This document shows positions 54,139 to 64,000 of a stretch of 64,000 bases of DNA, piece by piece. How positions within the stretch are numbered: position 1 is the stretch's first letter; each line of letters begins with the position of its first letter. The translations under genes were made by a program, and so were the position numbers. The notes beneath the pieces were generated by a model. That model saw nothing but the letters and a program-made list of their open reading frames with translations, was not told the DNA's origin and searched no databases. Origin of the DNA: Isoetes taiwanensis (taxonomy: Eukaryota > Streptophyta > Lycopodiopsida > Isoetales > Isoetaceae); assembly GCA_021234155.1 (NCBI GenBank), contig JAJEKV010000012.1:8462448-8526447 (forward strand), in the 5' to 3' direction.

Positions 54139-54423
54139 TCATAACATAACATCTGAAACAACAACATCAATAGCATCAACAAAGAGGGGAAATCCTATCC
54201 AAGGCTCAGACTCGTGGGGATCAAGCTTAGGGTCTCCAGAAGCAAATGGATTTGGCTGGCATAAGAACATGGCCTTTGGATAGTCCACTCCATCCGCCCC
54301 TCTTGTGCATACTTTGCAGATAGGTTGAAATGTATTGGGGATGTGACCGTAGCCTGTCGGGTGCATAGTTAGAGGGACTACTCCTGGAGGCAGGAGGGGA
54401 TCATTCCCCTCCAAAAGATCCAT
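54139..54423 (-). CDS. Unrecognised 94-residue ORF
   Basis: MDLLEGNDPLLPPGVVPLTM, PICKVCTRGADGVDYPKA and FASGDPKLDPHESEPWIGFP. Pro/Asp-rich with a CKVC pair, no known domain. It lies in the flank interrupted by the tandem LTR element, possibly in the Gypsy-like LTR region that resumes at 59,282. Could be a chance ORF. Confidence 0.25.
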   Translation of the reverse strand: MDLLEGNDPLLPPGVVPLTMHPTGYGHIPNTFQPICKVCTRGADGVDYPKAMFLCQPNPFASGDPKLDPHESEPWIGFPLFVDAIDVVVSDVML

Positions 54424-54629
54424 GCCAAACTACAGGCGAGCTCGAGAGCGATTGTTCGTCTGCGACTTGAACCCCACTGAGGTGACGCATCACCTAGGAG
54501 GTGTCGAGCCTATACCTTGCCCGCACTCAGTGGCAAGCTATTAGACATAGCCCATAATGTTCCTCGGCCATTGCTATGCACTAGAGGGATCAACTATAGC
54601 TGGACAAGCCTTCCTTATTAGCCAGTCTA

Positions 54630-55291
54630 TGATATGGAGCAAGCACGGGGGAATGGTCCACGGCGAATGGGTTATTGGAATATGGCAAATATTATGGCAA
54701 ATATTATGTAAATGTTATTCCTAAGTCACCTAATAATATAAAGGGGCTGAGCTATAACATCAAAATCAAGGGAAATGTCTAGCACAGTTACAAGAACTAT
54801 TGATATTTATGGTAGGGGTCGAGGCACTATCATTGAGATGATTATTAGTTGAGGGAGCAGCGCATAGATAATATCCCATATGATAAGTCATGTAGTCTAA
54901 TTAAAGGTAATGCGATTTTTGATATAAAAGGCAACTGCCTGCTAAAAAAGGCTAAATCATGGAGAGATCTATAAATAGAACCTAAACTTCAGTTAGAGTC
55001 CGATTGAGGCAACTTTTACTTCCTTGGAACCGGCTCGGAGCCTAGTTTCCGAATTGGTTTGGAACATCTCGTAGTTCATCCATATGGGGGAATAAGCCAG
55101 ATGCCAGACCTTTGTATTTGCCATAGCACTTGTGTTTTGCCATAACCCAGTGGATCTGGTTGGGTGGTTAATGGTGCTGCCATATCAATTGTGCATGAAT
55201 AAAGTTTCTTTAGTCCAGTGTTCTATTATTCTATCGTGGGTTCTGTGATTCTGTGTTGTTACAACAGCCTAAATATACATGAATCGTATCA
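54630..55291 (+). repeat. LTR 1
   Basis: Starts TGATATGGAGCAAGCACGGG and ends CGTATCA. TATA-like CTATAAATAGAA lies at about 54,971 and the polyadenylation-like GAATAAAG near 55,197. Compared with LTR 2 and 3 it lacks about 110 bp around 55,090. Confidence 0.8.
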
Positions 55292-55293
55292 AG

Positions 55294-55305
55294 TGATATC
55301 AGAGC
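55294..55305 (+). promoter_or_regulatory. Primer-binding site, tRNA-Met type
   Basis: TGATATCAGAGC two bases after the LTR end matches the usual TGGTATCAGAGC (complement of the initiator tRNA-Met 3' end) at 11 of 12 positions. The same site follows LTR 2 at 57,295-57,306. Confidence 0.75.
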
Positions 55306-56492
55306 GGAGGTTTGCGATTCTTTTGGGAACCATCGGCAATGGGATCACCAGTGGAATTTGGACTCTCTAATTTGTGAGAGGAATTAAAGAAGTGGAGCTA
55401 GGAATTTCCCAGAGGGCCATAAAGATCACTGTTCTTATATGTGCTGCAAGCGAAGCTGGAGCATCAGTAGCAGAGAAAACTCAGTGCTTTCGTGGAGAAT
55501 GCTCGAAGTATATGGGCTGACTTGTTGTGAACGAGTTTGGATTATTGGGGAAACTTCTATGATCCTTTGGGAATTATGGAATAATAAAGGTGACTGCTAG
55601 GTTGTCATGGAAAAAGTTTGTCTTGAAGACAAGTAACACCTGCTACACAACATTGAGCACTACTTTGTCATAATGGCCGAACTACCTGCCATAACCTCTT
55701 GCCATCTCTAGGAGTCTGTTTTGATCATCTGAGCCTATGTAACTTTCAACCTTTAAGCCTGAGTATGAGAACCGCAAAAGCATCCTGCTTGAGATTGCGG
55801 AGTCAGATCGTGGTGATCTGAGAGGCCCACTGGTCGTGGGGGTCATTTATATGAATATTTGATTTTGGAAGTCATTTATATTAACACTTGACCCTATTTG
55901 CAAGTTTGGTTAGTGTTAAGCGTTGGGAGAACTCTACGAATAAGCTATCGAATATATGGATGCAAAATTTGGATGCAGAATCTCAAATTGCTTCATATAG
56001 TATGGGCTTATGGGTAAAGTTCATAAGTTGATTTTCTTCATGCAGAATAAAGAATAAAATTTTATTTCTTGTGTGTACCCATGGCAACGTAATAGGCCTG
56101 AACGTGGTACACTAATTGTGAATGCCTCTTGGTAGATTAGCAATTGTGCTGCAGCACAATAGGCTTGAACAAGGGTGCATGATGTATATTTTTGAAGAGT
56201 GGTAATTGTGGTTGCAACACAATAGGCCTGACAAAAATTGCATCCATAACGCGGAGATACAATTATTTTGCAGAGATTATAAGAAAAGAAACACGGAGGT
56301 GCCAAAGATATATGGTATTGCGGAAGTACAATAACATATATAATTGTTTCTTCAGTTCGCAGGTTTGAGAAACTTTCAGGTTCGAGAAACTTTCAGGTTC
56401 ATGTTGATTTGGAATAACCACCTTGAGAAGGGATGGACCAAATTGGAGCATACTTGGACGATCGCGGACGATCTTTTTGAGAAGGGATAGAT
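55306..56492 (+). other. Internal region 1 of the tandem LTR element
   Basis: Starts with CGGAGGTTTGCG, then GGGATCACCAGTGGAATTTG where gag would begin, but stops occur at once. Homologous to 57,307-58,489. It ends with purine-rich GAGAAGGGATAGA (56,479-56,491), the polypurine tract before LTR 2. Confidence 0.65.
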
Positions 56493-57292
56493 TGATATTG
56501 AGCAAGCACGGGGAAGTGGTCCACGGCGAATGGGTTATTGGAATATGGCAAATATTATGGCAAATATTATGTAAATGTTGTTCCTAAGTCACCTAATAAT
56601 ATAAAGGGGCTGAGCTATAACATCAAATTCAAGGAAAATATCTAGCACAGTTAAGAACTATTGATATTTATGGAAGGGGTCGAGGCACTATCATTGGGAT
56701 GATTATTAGTTGAGGGAACAACCCATAGATAATATCCCATATGATAAGTCACGTAATCTAATTAAAGGTAGGGATCTATTTTGATATAAAAGGCAACTGC
56801 CTGCTAGAAAAGGCTAAAGTCGTGGAGAGATCTATAAGTAGAATCTAAACTTTTTAGTTAGAGATATCTCCGCAAATGGAGCTCCGATTGAGGTGAATTT
56901 CACTTCGTTGGAACCAGCTCGGAGCCTAGTTTCCGAATTGGTTTGGCACATCTCATAGTCATCTATATGGGGGAGCAATTGCCGAAAACGTGACAAGAGG
57001 TTATAAATTACTCCTACAACGACATTACAGATTTGCAGTTGCTTTCTGATCTATGGCTACTTGGAGTAGTGAGACTAGCATGGAAGGCCAATAAGCCAGA
57101 TGCCAGAGCTTCGTATTTGCCATAGCACTTGTGTTTTGCCATAACCCAGTGGATCCGATTGGGTGGTTAATGGTGCTGCCATATCAATTGTGCATGAATA
57201 AAGTTTCTTTAGTCCAGTGTTCTATTATTTTATTGTGCGTTCTGTTATTCTGTGTTGTTACAACAGCCCAAATATATACATAAATCATATCA
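56493..57292 (+). repeat. LTR 2 (shared, central)
   Basis: Starts TGATATTGAGCAAGCACGGG and ends CATATCA. 800 bp; TATA-like region near 56,830. It is preceded by a polypurine tract and followed by a primer-binding site, so it serves as 3' LTR of one unit and 5' LTR of the next. Confidence 0.8.
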
Positions 57293-58489
57293 AGTGATAT
57301 CAGAGTGGAGGTTTGCGATTCTTTTGGGAACCATGGGCAATGGGATCACCAGTGGAATTTGGACTCTCTAATTTGTGAGAGGAATTAAAGAAGTCAGAAA
57401 CGATGGAGCTAGGAATTTCCCAGAGGGCCGTAAAGATCACTGTTCTTGTATGTGCCGTAAGCGAAGCTGGAGCATCAGTACCAGAGAAAACTCGGTGCTT
57501 TCGTGGAGAATGCTTGAAGTATATGGACTGACTTGTTGTGAACGAGTTTGGATTATTGGGGAAACTTCTATGATCCTTTGGGGGAATAATAAAGGCGACT
57601 GCTGGGTTGTTGTGGAAAAAGCTTGTCTTGGAGACAAGTAACACCTGCTACACAACATTGAGCACTACTTTGTCATAATGGCCGAACTACTTGCCATAAC
57701 CTCTAGCCATCTCTAGGAGTCTGTTTCGATCTAAGCCTATGTAACTTTCAATCTTTAAGCCTGAGTATGAGAACCGCAAAAGCATCTTGCTTGAGATTGC
57801 GGAGTCCGATCGTGGTGATCTGAGAGGCCCACTGGCCGTGGGGGTCATTTATATGAATATTTGATTTTGGAAGTCATTTATATTAACACTTGACCTTATT
57901 TGCAGGTTTGGTTAGTGTTAAGCATTGGGAGAACTCTACGAATAAGCTATCGAATATATGGATGCGAAATTTGGATGCAGAATCTCGAATTGCTTCATAT
58001 AGTATGGGCTTATGGGTAAAGTTCGTAAGTTGATTTTCTTTATGCGGAATAAAGAATAAAATTTTATTTCTTGTATGTACCCATGGTAGATTAGTAATTA
58101 CGATTGCAACGTAATATAGGCCTGAACATGGTACACTAATTGTGAATGCCTCTTGGTAGATCAGCAATTGTGCTGCAGCGCAATAGCCTTGAACAAGAGT
58201 GCATGATGTATATTTTTGAAGAGCGGTAATTGTGGTTGCAACACAATAGACCTGACAAAAATTGCATCCGTAACGTGGAGATAACAATTATTTTGCAGAG
58301 ATTATAAGAAAAGAAACACGGAGGTGCCAAAGATATATAGTACTGCGGAAGTACAATAACACATATAATTATTTCTTGAGTTCGCAGGTTTGAGAATCTT
58401 TCAGGTTCATGTTGATCGTGGAATAAGGGATGGACCAAATTGGAGCATACTTGAACGATCGCGGACGATCTTTTTGAGAAGGGATGGAT

Positions 58490-59281
58490 TGATACGGAGC
58501 AAGCATGGGGAAGTGGTCCACGACGAATGTATTATTGGAATATGACAAATATTATGGCAAATATTATGTAAATGTTATTCCTAAATCACCTAATAATATA
58601 AAGGGGCTGAGCTCTAACATCAAAATCAAGGGAAACGTCTAGCACAATTATAAGAACTATTCATATTTATGGAAGGGGTCGAGGCACTATCATTGGGATG
58701 ATTATTAGTTGAGGGAGCAATCCATAGATAATATCCCATATGATAAGTCATGTAATCTAATTAAAGGCAAGGAGCTATTTTGATATAAAAGTCAACTGCC
58801 TGCTAAAAAAAGGCTAAAGTCATGGAGAGATCTATAAATAGAACCTACACTTCAGTTAGAGATATCTCCGCAAATAGAGCTTCGATTGAGGCGAATTTTA
58901 CTTCATTGGAACTGACTCGGAGCATAGTTTCCGAATTGGGTGGCACATCTCTCAGTTCATCCGTATGAGAGAATAATGGCCGAAAACGTGACAAGGGGTC
59001 ATAAATTACTGCTACATGGACATTACAGATTTGCAGTTGCTTTCTGATCTATGGCTACTTGGAGTAGTGAGACTAGCATGGAAGGCCAATAAGCCAGATG
59101 CCAAAGCTTTTTATTTTTATAGCACTTGTGTTTTGCCATAACCCAGTGGATCCGGTTGGGTGGTTAATGGTGCTGCCATATCAATTGTGCATGAATAAAG
59201 TTTCTTTAATCAAGTTTTTTATTATTTCATTGTGGATTCTGTGATTTTGTGTTGTTACAACAGCCCAAATATACATGAATC
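58490..59281 (+). repeat. LTR 3, last bases missing
   Basis: Starts TGATACGGAGCAAGCATGGG after GAGAAGGGATGGAT (polypurine). Ends ACATGAATC where the others continue GTATCA or ATATCA. Confidence 0.75.
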
Positions 59282-59947
59282 GTCTAACCCCGCCACCCAC
59301 AGCCAGGTGGGCTCCTATGCACAAGCCGTATTTATTAGGTACTAATGAGGTTATCTATCTACGAAGGCTTTGGGTCTCTATCCCCTTTCCCAATACGCAA
59401 GAGGTGCATACAGAGCAATACAATATCATCCAATGAACTGAAATAACAGATGAAAGATCTAATCTATCTACTCTAATCATACATGGTTAGGTTCATTCCT
59501 TAGTGGCTAAGGTTCTTAGGCTCTAGAGGCCATCTACAGCTAAGAATGAATGCAAATCTGGCCTAATGCTGGTCGGGAAGCTAGCGTTGCATAACATATC
59601 AACCACATACTAGATCCTTGGTTCGCTCCGAGTCCGTGGCCGGAATGAGTCGGGCGCTTGAGCAATGCATGCTTCTGAGGCTGGAATCCAAAAAGGGGGC
59701 ACTTTTAGGGTTCCTGCCTCTTTGGTTAGGGTCTAATGGGCCACATGGCTCATATAGGGTATTGCCATGTGGCAATATAGAATATATTCACATGTTGCAT
59801 AATATGTGCAATATAATGGGTTCTAATGGTTGTGCCCGATGGTAATCCTTTACGATCGCCGTGTACATGTCATCGTAGTCGACATGTACTAGTGACGTGG
59901 CAGTATAATATACGTATGTATACTGTATATTATGATGGAACATCACA
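59282..59947 (-). mobile_element. Gypsy-like LTR, 5' part (minus strand)
   Basis: On the minus strand the LTR begins TGTGATGTTCCATCATAATA at 59,947, directly after AAGGTGGGGAGAA (59,960-59,948), a good polypurine tract. The 31.4-kb fragment shares this start. The far end is not resolved; the LTR may continue left of the tandem element, which would then have inserted into it. Confidence 0.5.
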
Positions 59948-59960
59948 TTCTCCCCACCTT

Positions 59961-62186
59961 GCATTGATGATGTCCGTAGCATCACGAGTGTTCTCACTTC
60001 GAAATCCTGCATTAACTTTACACTATATTTAATTACATACTTACTAGTTTACACAAGATTTAAGCGATTAGTCCGATAGTAAAATTATATTTACTCTAGG
60101 CTTTAACAATATTTACGACATTTACATACGTCTTAGAGCGATTATATAAACGCTAATCATAATTTAGACATAATGTTACATAGGTAAGGTTTTAATATCA
60201 TTCACAAGAATTAGACATAAGGAGTTAGATCCTTTTCACGGTTTAGTTAACATCTTAAATAAGCATTACCTTCGAACCTTGCATGATTCCTGCTGAACTC
60301 CTTTAATGCATGTAATTAATTACCTTAAGGTAAGATTCCCGCGTTAACACTATAGTAATATTGGATATATTGGTTCCAATCGTATTATATTTAACCTAAT
60401 TTACAAAATATTTTAATTATTTATCATATAGTTAGGGTTCTTTATCATCAAATCCAAGTGTTAAGCGTGTAACTCTCGTTCGCCACTTGGTGATGCTTGT
60501 ACCTTAAAGGTATGGCCTTTGGAAGGGAGTACATCCTTACGAAGGTCTAGTTAACATGTTATGTAAACATTATCTTACTTATCCCAATACCAAGATATCT
60601 ACACAAGACAAATCTTTGTGTAAGTATTGCATTAACATTTAATTTATCTCAACGAGACATATTAAAGCTTGCAACACATTTTTTCATGTGGATTGCCCTA
60701 AATGCATGCCACAATGATGTACTTTTAGTTTATATATTTTATGTGGTTTTAAGGGGTCCACATCCTTGATTTATTTAACTAAGAGCTAGGCTACTAGCTC
60801 TTCCTAGGTATGAATGCATGCATTTGATCATGACGTAAAGAAATTATGCTTCTTCCATCATGGCCGATGATTCCATGTGTCCTATCATGCCTACCTGATT
60901 ATACCTTTCTAGATTGCCTACACCTGTTACCAAGATGGTGTGAGGAATGGCGAGATTCCTGTCATGGCCATTGGTACAGGTTCTTTTCCTATCATGCATC
61001 CTATGACAATTACTAGATGATTTCTCTCTCTCCACCTTGGCTTACTTGCCTCCTACAGGTAGAATGCACCTACCTATCGAGCCTGCATTGATTAACTTGA
61101 AGGCGACCTGGCCGTTGCATTGCCTCTAGGAATTTCGATGGTTGAACTTGTCTATGATGTCGAGGTCAAATAACTTAATGTCAATTTGCCCCTAAGATGC
61201 AGGTACGTTCAATCATAAGATTGAGACCCCACTTTCTTTGATAAGAGAATGGTCTTGCACCCCTTCAATGGTGTTATACAACGCACCCTATTTCCTTAAT
61301 TGATGTTGGACCCAACATCATAGCTATTCTCCCCTTAAGAGGTTATACGCTTCTTACTTAAAATGTTTAATTTATTAGCCTTAGGTAAACATATTTAACC
61401 GCCTCACATGATGGATGGAAACATATCTATCCCTTAAGCGATGGGTTACCAGATTATTAGAGTAATTCTAACCTGTGGGGTTTTGTCATCATGGCAATTC
61501 CTTTCGTCTCAAAAGACTGTGATTAATATACTTCTTATTTTAGATGTACCTTATATGTAATATTCAATTTCGCATTCTAGAGATTTCCCTTTTCTTAGTC
61601 ATTTACTCTCTTGGAATATTCCTACCAATTGAATTGATGCCATCGTAACAAGTTGGCCAAACTTATTAGATTACTTCTTTTCTTTTGGTTGTATTATTCC
61701 TTGGAGGTACTAGCTTTATACATGGCTAACAATTATCCTAGTAATGATTCCTTCTTTGCGAGGTGTTCAATCTCACCAAATGGTTTCAATATGTTGGATA
61801 TGTTAATGCAATCGTGTATAATTTTAGTTACTCCTATGCATTTTCTTCCCAATCCTTGACGCTTAGCTCAATCTTGGAACGGGAATATCTGGAAATGCCT
61901 TCTAATCCCATTATGGATGTTCAGGGATAGGTTCTATACGTACGAAATTATTTTTATTTTTACTTTTGTTTTTCGTATTTTTCCCTCGTTGGCCGGAAAA
62001 AAATAAATTTCGCGTAAGCGAAACCTTCAGTTTCGTTTACGCGAAAAAAAAAAAAAAAAAGCCTTATAAATCTGTTTCCAGATTCCCAAACTTAATAATT
62101 CTTACAGAAATATTAAGCTTGCAATTTGCAGCCCTAGAAAATCTCAGGACAAATTCTCTAGGCCAAAGATAAAGTTAAACTAAAAT
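59961..62186. other. No gene recognised; possible decayed retroelement interior
   Basis: Lies on the internal side of the Gypsy-like polypurine tract but shows no protease, reverse transcriptase or integrase motif. Short frames only, e.g. 60,844-61,035 minus. A hairpin at 62,008-62,046 is listed separately. Confidence 0.35.
62008..62046. repeat. 17-bp hairpin TTTCGCGTAAGCGAAAC
   Basis: TTTCGCGTAAGCGAAAC and GTTTCGTTTACGCGAAA pair at 16 of 17 positions with a 5-nt loop, followed by an A-run. GGCCGG and an A-rich stretch precede it, an order similar to the centre of the foldback at 26.2 kb. Confidence 0.8.
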
Positions 62187-62197
62187 TCCAGATATTA

Positions 62198-62815
62198 GAT
62201 GGGTGGCACCTACATGTTCCACAGCCCACTTTGTGTCGTACATGGCGATGGCTTTGGGATAGGTTGTTCCACCCTAAAGTCTCTGTACTGTGGTGGCAGG
62301 TTATCCACAGGTGCCTGCGGGTTAATGCCTTTCGACATCGCTATGATCCTCGCATATCTGCAATATGCCCGCTCTGTCTTTCAGACATTGAGACTCTTGA
62401 GCATAGTCTTTTTGATTGTCCTGAGGTTCAACCAGCGTGGTCCTGGCTACAAGGTTTGTTTAACAGTACATTGGACTGCCGATGCATCCTTTTGGCATCC
62501 TATCCCAACGCATGGCCTCCAGCTAAACAAAGGGCATTTCATCTTGGTTCCGGTTGGCTCCTATGGTCGATATGGGAGCATCGCAGACACCACATCTTTC
62601 AGGGCATTTATTCATCTGCACACAGTGTTATTACGGTGGCCCAGAAAAAGATATTGACAGCCTACGAGTGTTCCTCCCTTGACTCAGAACTGGTGGAACG
62701 CATCTGGATTCAGTATCTTCGAATTGATTCTTATCATCTTCTATTCTGGAGTAAGTACATTATGCTCCAGGCTCGTGCTCCTGTGGCATCTTTGTGTGCT
62801 TACACAGTTAGATGA
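62198..62815 (+). pseudogene. LINE-F ORF2 C-terminus (zf-RVT), 5'-truncated
   Basis: Open from the insertion border: DGWHLHVPQPTLCRTWRWLW, HPKVSVLWWQVIHRCLRVN and CPLCLSDIETLEHSLFDC (zf-RVT zinc motif), then WLLWSIWEHRRHHIFQGIYS, ending at 62,815 (CAYTVR). Uninterrupted, but without start codon context or reverse transcriptase, so not functional. It is intact and the target duplication is perfect, which suggests a recent insertion. It aligns with LINE-E around LLHPKVPVLWWQILHRC. Confidence 0.85.
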
Positions 62816-62886
62816 GACATGTAAATTTTGTACTTTTTCTCTGATTAATAAACTTTTTGGCTTTCGTCCTTCAAAAAAAAAAAAAA
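62198..62886 (+). mobile_element. LINE-F, 5'-truncated LINE with 11-bp target duplication
   Basis: TCCAGATATTA at 62,187-62,197 and 62,887-62,897 flanks 689 bp. There is an A-run at 62,873-62,886 and TTAATAAAC just before it. Same family as LINE-E. Confidence 0.9.
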
Positions 62887-63034
62887 TCCAGATATTAAAT
62901 AAGTTCAAAGGCTTACATATTTCCAAAAATCCAACTGTTTCAAATTTAAACCTTACAATTATATCAAATTAGATATCCCATCAAATGGATACATAGATTC
63001 TAAGCTGCATATTCTTATAGCAGCATACATACAT

Positions 63035-63309
63035 GGGTGAAAGCATGTTAGGGCCTACATAAAAAATTACCAAAAAGGTACTTTTCTGTGTACTTCTGTG
63101 CAAGTACATAATTGTATTTTAAAGTACCTAGACTACAAGATTGACTAAAAGAAATTGTGTTATGTTCAAGAGTAGTAGTACATACATGTTGTAAGGTACT
63201 TTGTGATGTCAAGAAGATGTTAAGAACTCAAATATATCATCATCTTTGACTACCCAGAGTATTTTCTAGGTAGTTTCCAAAACATGTAGGCCCTAACATG
63301 CTCTTACCC
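63035..63309. mobile_element. MITE-like element with 26-bp inverted repeats
   Basis: Left repeat GGGTGAAAGCATGTTAGGGC (63,035-63,060) and the complement of 63,284-63,309 (GGGTAAGAGCATGTTAGGGC) agree at 24 of 26 positions. ACAT flanks both ends (63,031-63,034; 63,310-63,313). 275 bp, no coding sequence. Superfamily not assigned. Confidence 0.75.
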
Positions 63310-63313
63310 ACAT

Positions 63314-64000
63314 GAAGATTCTCCTTATGGAACGTGCTTACTTGATAACTTGTAGTTTGAACCATAGCTAAAGTAGAAACATCAAAGCATGGAACAAGAA
63401 AACCTGGTTACCTGCAGTTAAACAGCCAAAGATTTTCCAGAGTAGGGTAATTAAGGCAGAACTGACAGGTAAGCTATAGGTTTTCTTGGGTTTATCCCCT
63501 TTACCATGCCACAATGTTTTATAACATAACTGTGCATGTGAGTAATTCAAAGTACTACTGGTATTTTTTGCTTAATGAGACATCATGCAGTAAGGCAAGA
63601 TTTAGGTGTATCTCCAATCATATGCATTTCTAATACTACTATAACAAGGCTTTTCTAATCCCACAAGGACCACAAGGATGCCTATGTGGTTTGGTAAGCG
63701 CAGCCTATGTGGTCAGATCTACGAATCCTCCTCCGCAAAAGAATTTTCCCATGTCTGCAAAAGGTCTTCATACTTGTTTCAGCCGACAACCACACAAAGA
63801 ACACTCACACTCCTCATCATCAAAAAGACACTCATTAAGTTCGGCAACCACACAAAGAACATTTTAGAATTTATTTAGGTGCACGCAACAAAAACATACG
63901 AATATATTGATGTGCTGATCTTAGAAATTCAACAAACAAAGATGAAAGGACTTGTCTTTATTTTTGCATTTACGCTTATACTTCAATTGTCACAAGAAGC
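63314..64000. other. No gene recognised
   Basis: Short frames only (63,368-63,550 minus; 63,678-63,878 plus), without recognisable motifs. Confidence 0.3.

Larger units (their letters stand above)
54630..59281 (+). mobile_element. Tandem LTR retroelement: LTR-internal-LTR-internal-LTR
   Basis: Three LTRs share one orientation and separate two homologous internal regions of about 1.2 kb. The LTR termini are TGATA...TATCA. GTCTA precedes the first LTR (54,625-54,629) and follows the last (59,282-59,286), fitting a 5-bp target duplication if the last six LTR bases were lost. The internal regions carry no intact gag or pol, so the element is non-autonomous. Confidence 0.8.

Noticed and set aside
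57375-57641. 88-residue ORF in the second internal region of the tandem LTR element
   Set aside because: Its counterpart in the first internal region (55.4-55.6 kb) is broken by stops and indels, and the product has no gag-like motif.
1-64000. tRNA, rRNA or organelle DNA insert
   Set aside because: No cloverleaf-forming segment with A and B boxes, and no rRNA-like or plastid gene sequence, was noticed by eye; a tRNAscan-SE and organelle-genome search would be needed to exclude them fully.

Overview
The window looks like transposon-rich nuclear DNA from a land plant. The only long intact gene that is not clearly mobile-element-derived is a 675-residue PLS-type pentatricopeptide repeat (PPR) protein. 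Its intronless PLS/E style, the L1-like plant LINEs with a zinc-knuckle ORF1 and zf-RVT tail, a CACTA tnp2 relic and Helitron ends all fit plants. My impression that the PPR and LINE proteins look fern-like is inference only. I saw no tRNA or rRNA gene, CRISPR array or prokaryotic operon.

Left part (1-31 kb). A broken L1-like LINE (LINE-A, minus) runs off the left edge. Beside it lies a degenerate gene with a ParB/sulfiredoxin-like motif, whose inferred intron carries a strong foldback (2.9-5.0 kb). A decayed CACTA tnp2 gene (DUF4218 + DUF4216) follows at 7.3-9.2 kb. Next come a Helitron 3' end (12.85 kb), a PPR E-domain fragment that runs into a 189-bp x4 tandem array, a large inverted repeat (15.1-15.5 kb), two related minus-strand LTRs (15.7 and 19.2 kb), and a LINE of another clade with a (GAATA)n tail (16.5-18.5 kb). 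The PPR gene (21.25-23.28 kb) is followed by a decayed PPR copy and a 196-bp x4 array. Several foldback elements and a 5'-truncated LINE with target duplications (26.5-27.5 kb) come after that.

Middle part (31-54 kb). This is a three-layer nest. LINE-B (about 33.8-53.9 kb) has its ORF2 split by a CACTA-like transposon at 39,421-52,371. That transposon has CAC-terminal inverted repeats and a 3-bp CCC target duplication, and removing it restores the LINE-B reading frame. Inside it sits LINE-C (43,017-51,456), with a 15-bp target duplication and an A-tail. LINE-C carries three small, mutually related, unrecognised ORFs directly upstream of ORF1; I think this is the most novel item in the window. 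The CACTA-like element may also carry captured exons at 40.3-41.2 kb.

Right part (54-64 kb). A tandem LTR retroelement (LTR-internal-LTR-internal-LTR, 54,630-59,281) lies beside a Gypsy-like LTR with its polypurine tract. A short LINE 3' fragment with 11-bp target duplications (62.2-62.9 kb) and a MITE-like element (63.0-63.3 kb) complete the region.

The elements relate mainly by nesting and by likely shared families, not by a common pathway. Most coding regions are broken by frameshifts or in-frame stops. The PPR gene, the three small LINE-C ORFs and a few short ORFs are uninterrupted.
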